The notes under the pieces are model-generated. The model had not been told where the DNA came from and did not search any database. It saw nothing but the letters and a program-made list of their open reading frames with translations. The position numbers and the translations under genes were made by a program. From PUMD01 sp964599275 (lineage in GTDB: Bacteria; Bacillota; Sulfobacillia; SLMV01): DNA of 17,228 nt. Shown piece by piece: positions 15,381-17,228 of this stretch. How positions within the stretch are numbered: position 1 is the first letter of the stretch; the number at the start of each line of letters is the position of its first letter. Where the stretch lies: NCBI GenBank assembly GCA_964599275.1, contig CAZRFK010000036.1:1-17228 (forward strand). Direction: 5' to 3'.

Positions 15381-16464
15381 TGTCCGGCAGCTGGGATTAA
15401 TGATATTTCTGTCCCGTGTTTCGGTGATGGCCATCTTCCTGCCAGTCGTCACCGCCGCCGGTGCCTTGGAGGACGCCCCGCTGGCCGCCCTGGGGGCAGG
15501 AGTGATTGGCATTATAGCGGCTTACATCCTCAGCAGACTGAGCCTTGCCTTTCCCCGAAAGACCTTTTCTGAAGCTGCTAGAACTGTCCTTGGAAAACCC
15601 ATAGGGACAGTGGCAGGCAGCATCCTGGCAGCTTTCTTTTTCATGCTGGCGATCTTGCGCAGCCGGCAACTGGGGTATGCACTCACGAATACAATCCTGC
15701 GGCAGGCTCCTGTATGGATAATAGCTATTCCTGTCTTGCTCGTGGGAATATATGGAGCTCTTCTGGGCACCGATACCCTGGCCAGAAGTTCTGAAGTTTT
15801 GGTAACTCTGATGGCTGGGATCATCGTAACAGGTTTGGTGCTGGCCCTGGTCTCGGGAGTCCCGGATGTCAGCATGCTGCAGCCCATACTATCCCGAGGG
15901 ATTGAACCAGTCGCGATAGCAATGATTAATCCAATATTCTGGTTTGCCACCTCCGCCTCCATTACGGTGGTTTTTATGAAGTTCTGCGACCAACCGGAAA
16001 AAGTACCCCGCACCGCAGTCTGGGCCACTGCTGGGTCAGCCACGCTGCTGGTCTTACTATCAGCTACTTCCAATATAATTCTGGGGCCCCGCACTGCCCA
16101 GCTGGCCCTGTCACCGGTACATGGAATCGCCCGCACCATTTTTTACCGGGGCATTCTTGAGCGTCTTGACATTATGGCGGTGAGCATATGGGTGCTTGGG
16201 ATCACCTTCGATGTCGCGCTTTTTTTCCTGGCGGCAGTTTTACTTTTTGACGATGCTACCGGTGTGGCAAATACTAAAGCACTCGTACTGACAATGGGAG
16301 CAATGGGAATCGCAGCATCCTGGCCACCTTTTTTTGACATTTTCTTCATACGTCGGATGCTGGCACCAGAAACAACCGGGGCAATACTGGTTGGAGTGCA
16401 CATAATACTAATCGGGGGAACCTACGCAACTGCACTGTTCAGGGGAATGGGTGAGAACCAATAA
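15373..16464 (+). CDS. gerAB: spore germination receptor B subunit (GerAB/APC-family permease)
   Basis: A 363-residue integral membrane protein with about ten hydrophobic segments. It belongs to the spore permease branch of the amino acid-polyamine-organocation superfamily, thought to bind the germinant. Family marks are the N-terminal QLGLMIFLSRVS segment, FPRKTFSEAARTVLGKPIG at 60-78, and GTDTLARSSEVLV (132-144), where the Arg and Glu of helix 5 are conserved. A conserved loop with FCDQPEKVPRT follows helix 6. The ATG at 15373 has CAGGAG about ten bases upstream and sits in an ATGATTAA overlap with the gerA-type stop, implying translational coupling. A GTG at 15352 is in frame but less likely. 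The 3' end overlaps the likely start of the third gene. Confidence 0.92.
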   Translation: MINVRQLGLMIFLSRVSVMAIFLPVVTAAGALEDAPLAALGAGVIGIIAAYILSRLSLAFPRKTFSEAARTVLGKPIGTVAGSILAAFFFMLAILRSRQLGYALTNTILRQAPVWIIAIPVLLVGIYGALLGTDTLARSSEVLVTLMAGIIVTGLVLALVSGVPDVSMLQPILSRGIEPVAIAMINPIFWFATSASITVVFMKFCDQPEKVPRTAVWATAGSATLLVLLSATSNIILGPRTAQLALSPVHGIARTIFYRGILERLDIMAVSIWVLGITFDVALFFLAAVLLFDDATGVANTKALVLTMGAMGIAASWPPFFDIFFIRRMLAPETTGAILVGVHIILIGGTYATALFRGMGENQ

Positions 16465-17228
16465 AAAGCGGACTTTTACTGATAAAGACAGCGTTATTAT
16501 TGCTTATCCTATTATTTATCTTCAATCTTTCCGGCTGCTGGGGACTTGTGGAAGTACACGAAATTGCTATAGTTACCGGCATGGCCGTAGACAAAATTGA
16601 GGACGGTCGGGTGTTAATGTCGTATGAGGTAGCAAATCCCGATGCACTTATACGGGGGGCAGGTGATGTCGAGGGAGGTGGAAGCGAGGTGGTGTCCTGG
16701 GTGATGCGCGAAGAAGCCACCTCCATATTTAACGCAGTTAGCAACATCAATCGTCGTATTCCCCGCCGCCTTTTTTTGGGACAGACCTCAGTAGTAATTT
16801 TCGGACAGGCTCTGGCCCGGGATGGAATAGGTCGTTATCTGGATTTGTTTCAAAGGAAAGGAAGATTCCGCCGAAGCCTTAAGATTAACGTCTGTGACAC
16901 TGGTACAGGACTCCTACAACGCCCGTACATGGAAGATAGCTCTTCACAGACTATGCTTCACCTGCTGCACACTGCAGAATTGTCAGGCCGAGCTGCACGG
17001 GTAACACTTAACGAATTCATTCGAAAACTTAACGAGCCAGGAATTGAGCCTGTTGGTACTCATACTGTGGGAAGGGAGACTGAAGACGTACAGTTACTAC
17101 ATGCCGGAGTTGAAGTCCAACAGGAAAATCCTGCAGAGATGCTCAAACAACCACTTAAAAGCGAGAAAAACATTCCTAGTATGTTTTCAGATGAACACCC
17201 CGTGCTTGATCCCCTTAAAGAGTATGGA
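16451..17228 (+). CDS. gerAC: spore germination receptor C lipoprotein (GerAC family), partial, probable N-terminal frameshift
   Basis: The frame from about 16479 to the window end encodes a GerAC-type lipoprotein, truncated by the edge after about 240 residues. The signal sequence ends in the lipobox LSGC followed by WGLVEVHEIAIVTGMAVDK, the classic start of a mature Ger C subunit. It continues with INRRIPRRLFLGQTSVVIFGQ, a block typical of domain 1. No ATG, GTG or TTG opens this frame ahead of the signal peptide: it has only CTG at 16479 and TTG at 16500, neither with a ribosome binding site. A GTG at 16451 with AGGGG upstream encodes MRTNKKRT, an ideal basic n-region, but in a frame one base off. 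Losing one T from 16474-16477, or one A from 16463-16467, would join them. Confidence 0.85.

Noticed and set aside
15522..16139. Long antisense open frame (205 codons) opposite the gerB-type gene.
   Set aside because: It lies wholly inside a confident membrane-protein gene, its translation is low-complexity Ala/Thr/Ser/Arg-rich, and it has no ribosome binding site of note; it is a shadow frame.

Overview
The window looks like a chromosomal segment of an endospore-forming member of the Bacillota, probably an anaerobe. The signs are a tricistronic GerA-type spore germinant receptor, a YlbF-family protein, a DUF3006 protein, strong AGGAGG-type ribosome binding sites and frequent TTG starts. Base composition is near 50% G+C by eye. 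No rRNA, tRNA, CRISPR array, transposase or phage gene is visible. I cannot name the genus.

Layout. Bases 1-10 hold the first codons of a leftward gene, behind a roughly 150-base leader that can fold over that gene's ribosome binding site. Two rightward genes follow: a membrane-anchored DUF3006 protein (375-716) and a LysO-type lysine exporter (868-1851). Next is a divergent pair of aminoglycoside-phosphotransferase-fold kinases (2118-3131 leftward, 3333-4337 rightward). A leftward block holds a YlbF-family protein (7939-8316), a MetE-like/UROD-superfamily zinc protein (6670-7710) and the RNA-binding factor Tex (4405-6621). A rightward amidohydrolase of the N-acyl-D-amino-acid deacylase family lies at 8598-10184.

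A leftward metabolic pair follows: a class III PLP aminotransferase (12280-13593) and an acetolactate-synthase-like thiamine diphosphate enzyme (10262-11927). The second is split by a frameshift at a run of eight C residues. Divergent from the aminotransferase, at the right end, are gerA-, gerB- and gerC-type genes (13791 to the window end). Their reading frames overlap or nearly touch, so they form one operon; gerC runs off the edge and appears frameshifted in its first codons.

How the genes fit together. The Ger proteins should form one inner-membrane receptor that senses germinants. The aminotransferase and the ThDP enzyme could form a short amine or keto-acid pathway, but the ThDP enzyme lacks the usual catalytic glutamate and is interrupted. 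LysO, the D-aminoacylase-like enzyme and the MetE-like protein give a loose amino-acid-metabolism flavour without being one pathway. I found no convincing wholly new multi-gene system. The best leads are the switch-like leader at the left edge, the two homopolymer-associated frameshifts, the glutamate-less ThDP enzyme with its aminotransferase neighbour, and a cluster of inverted repeats between those two genes.
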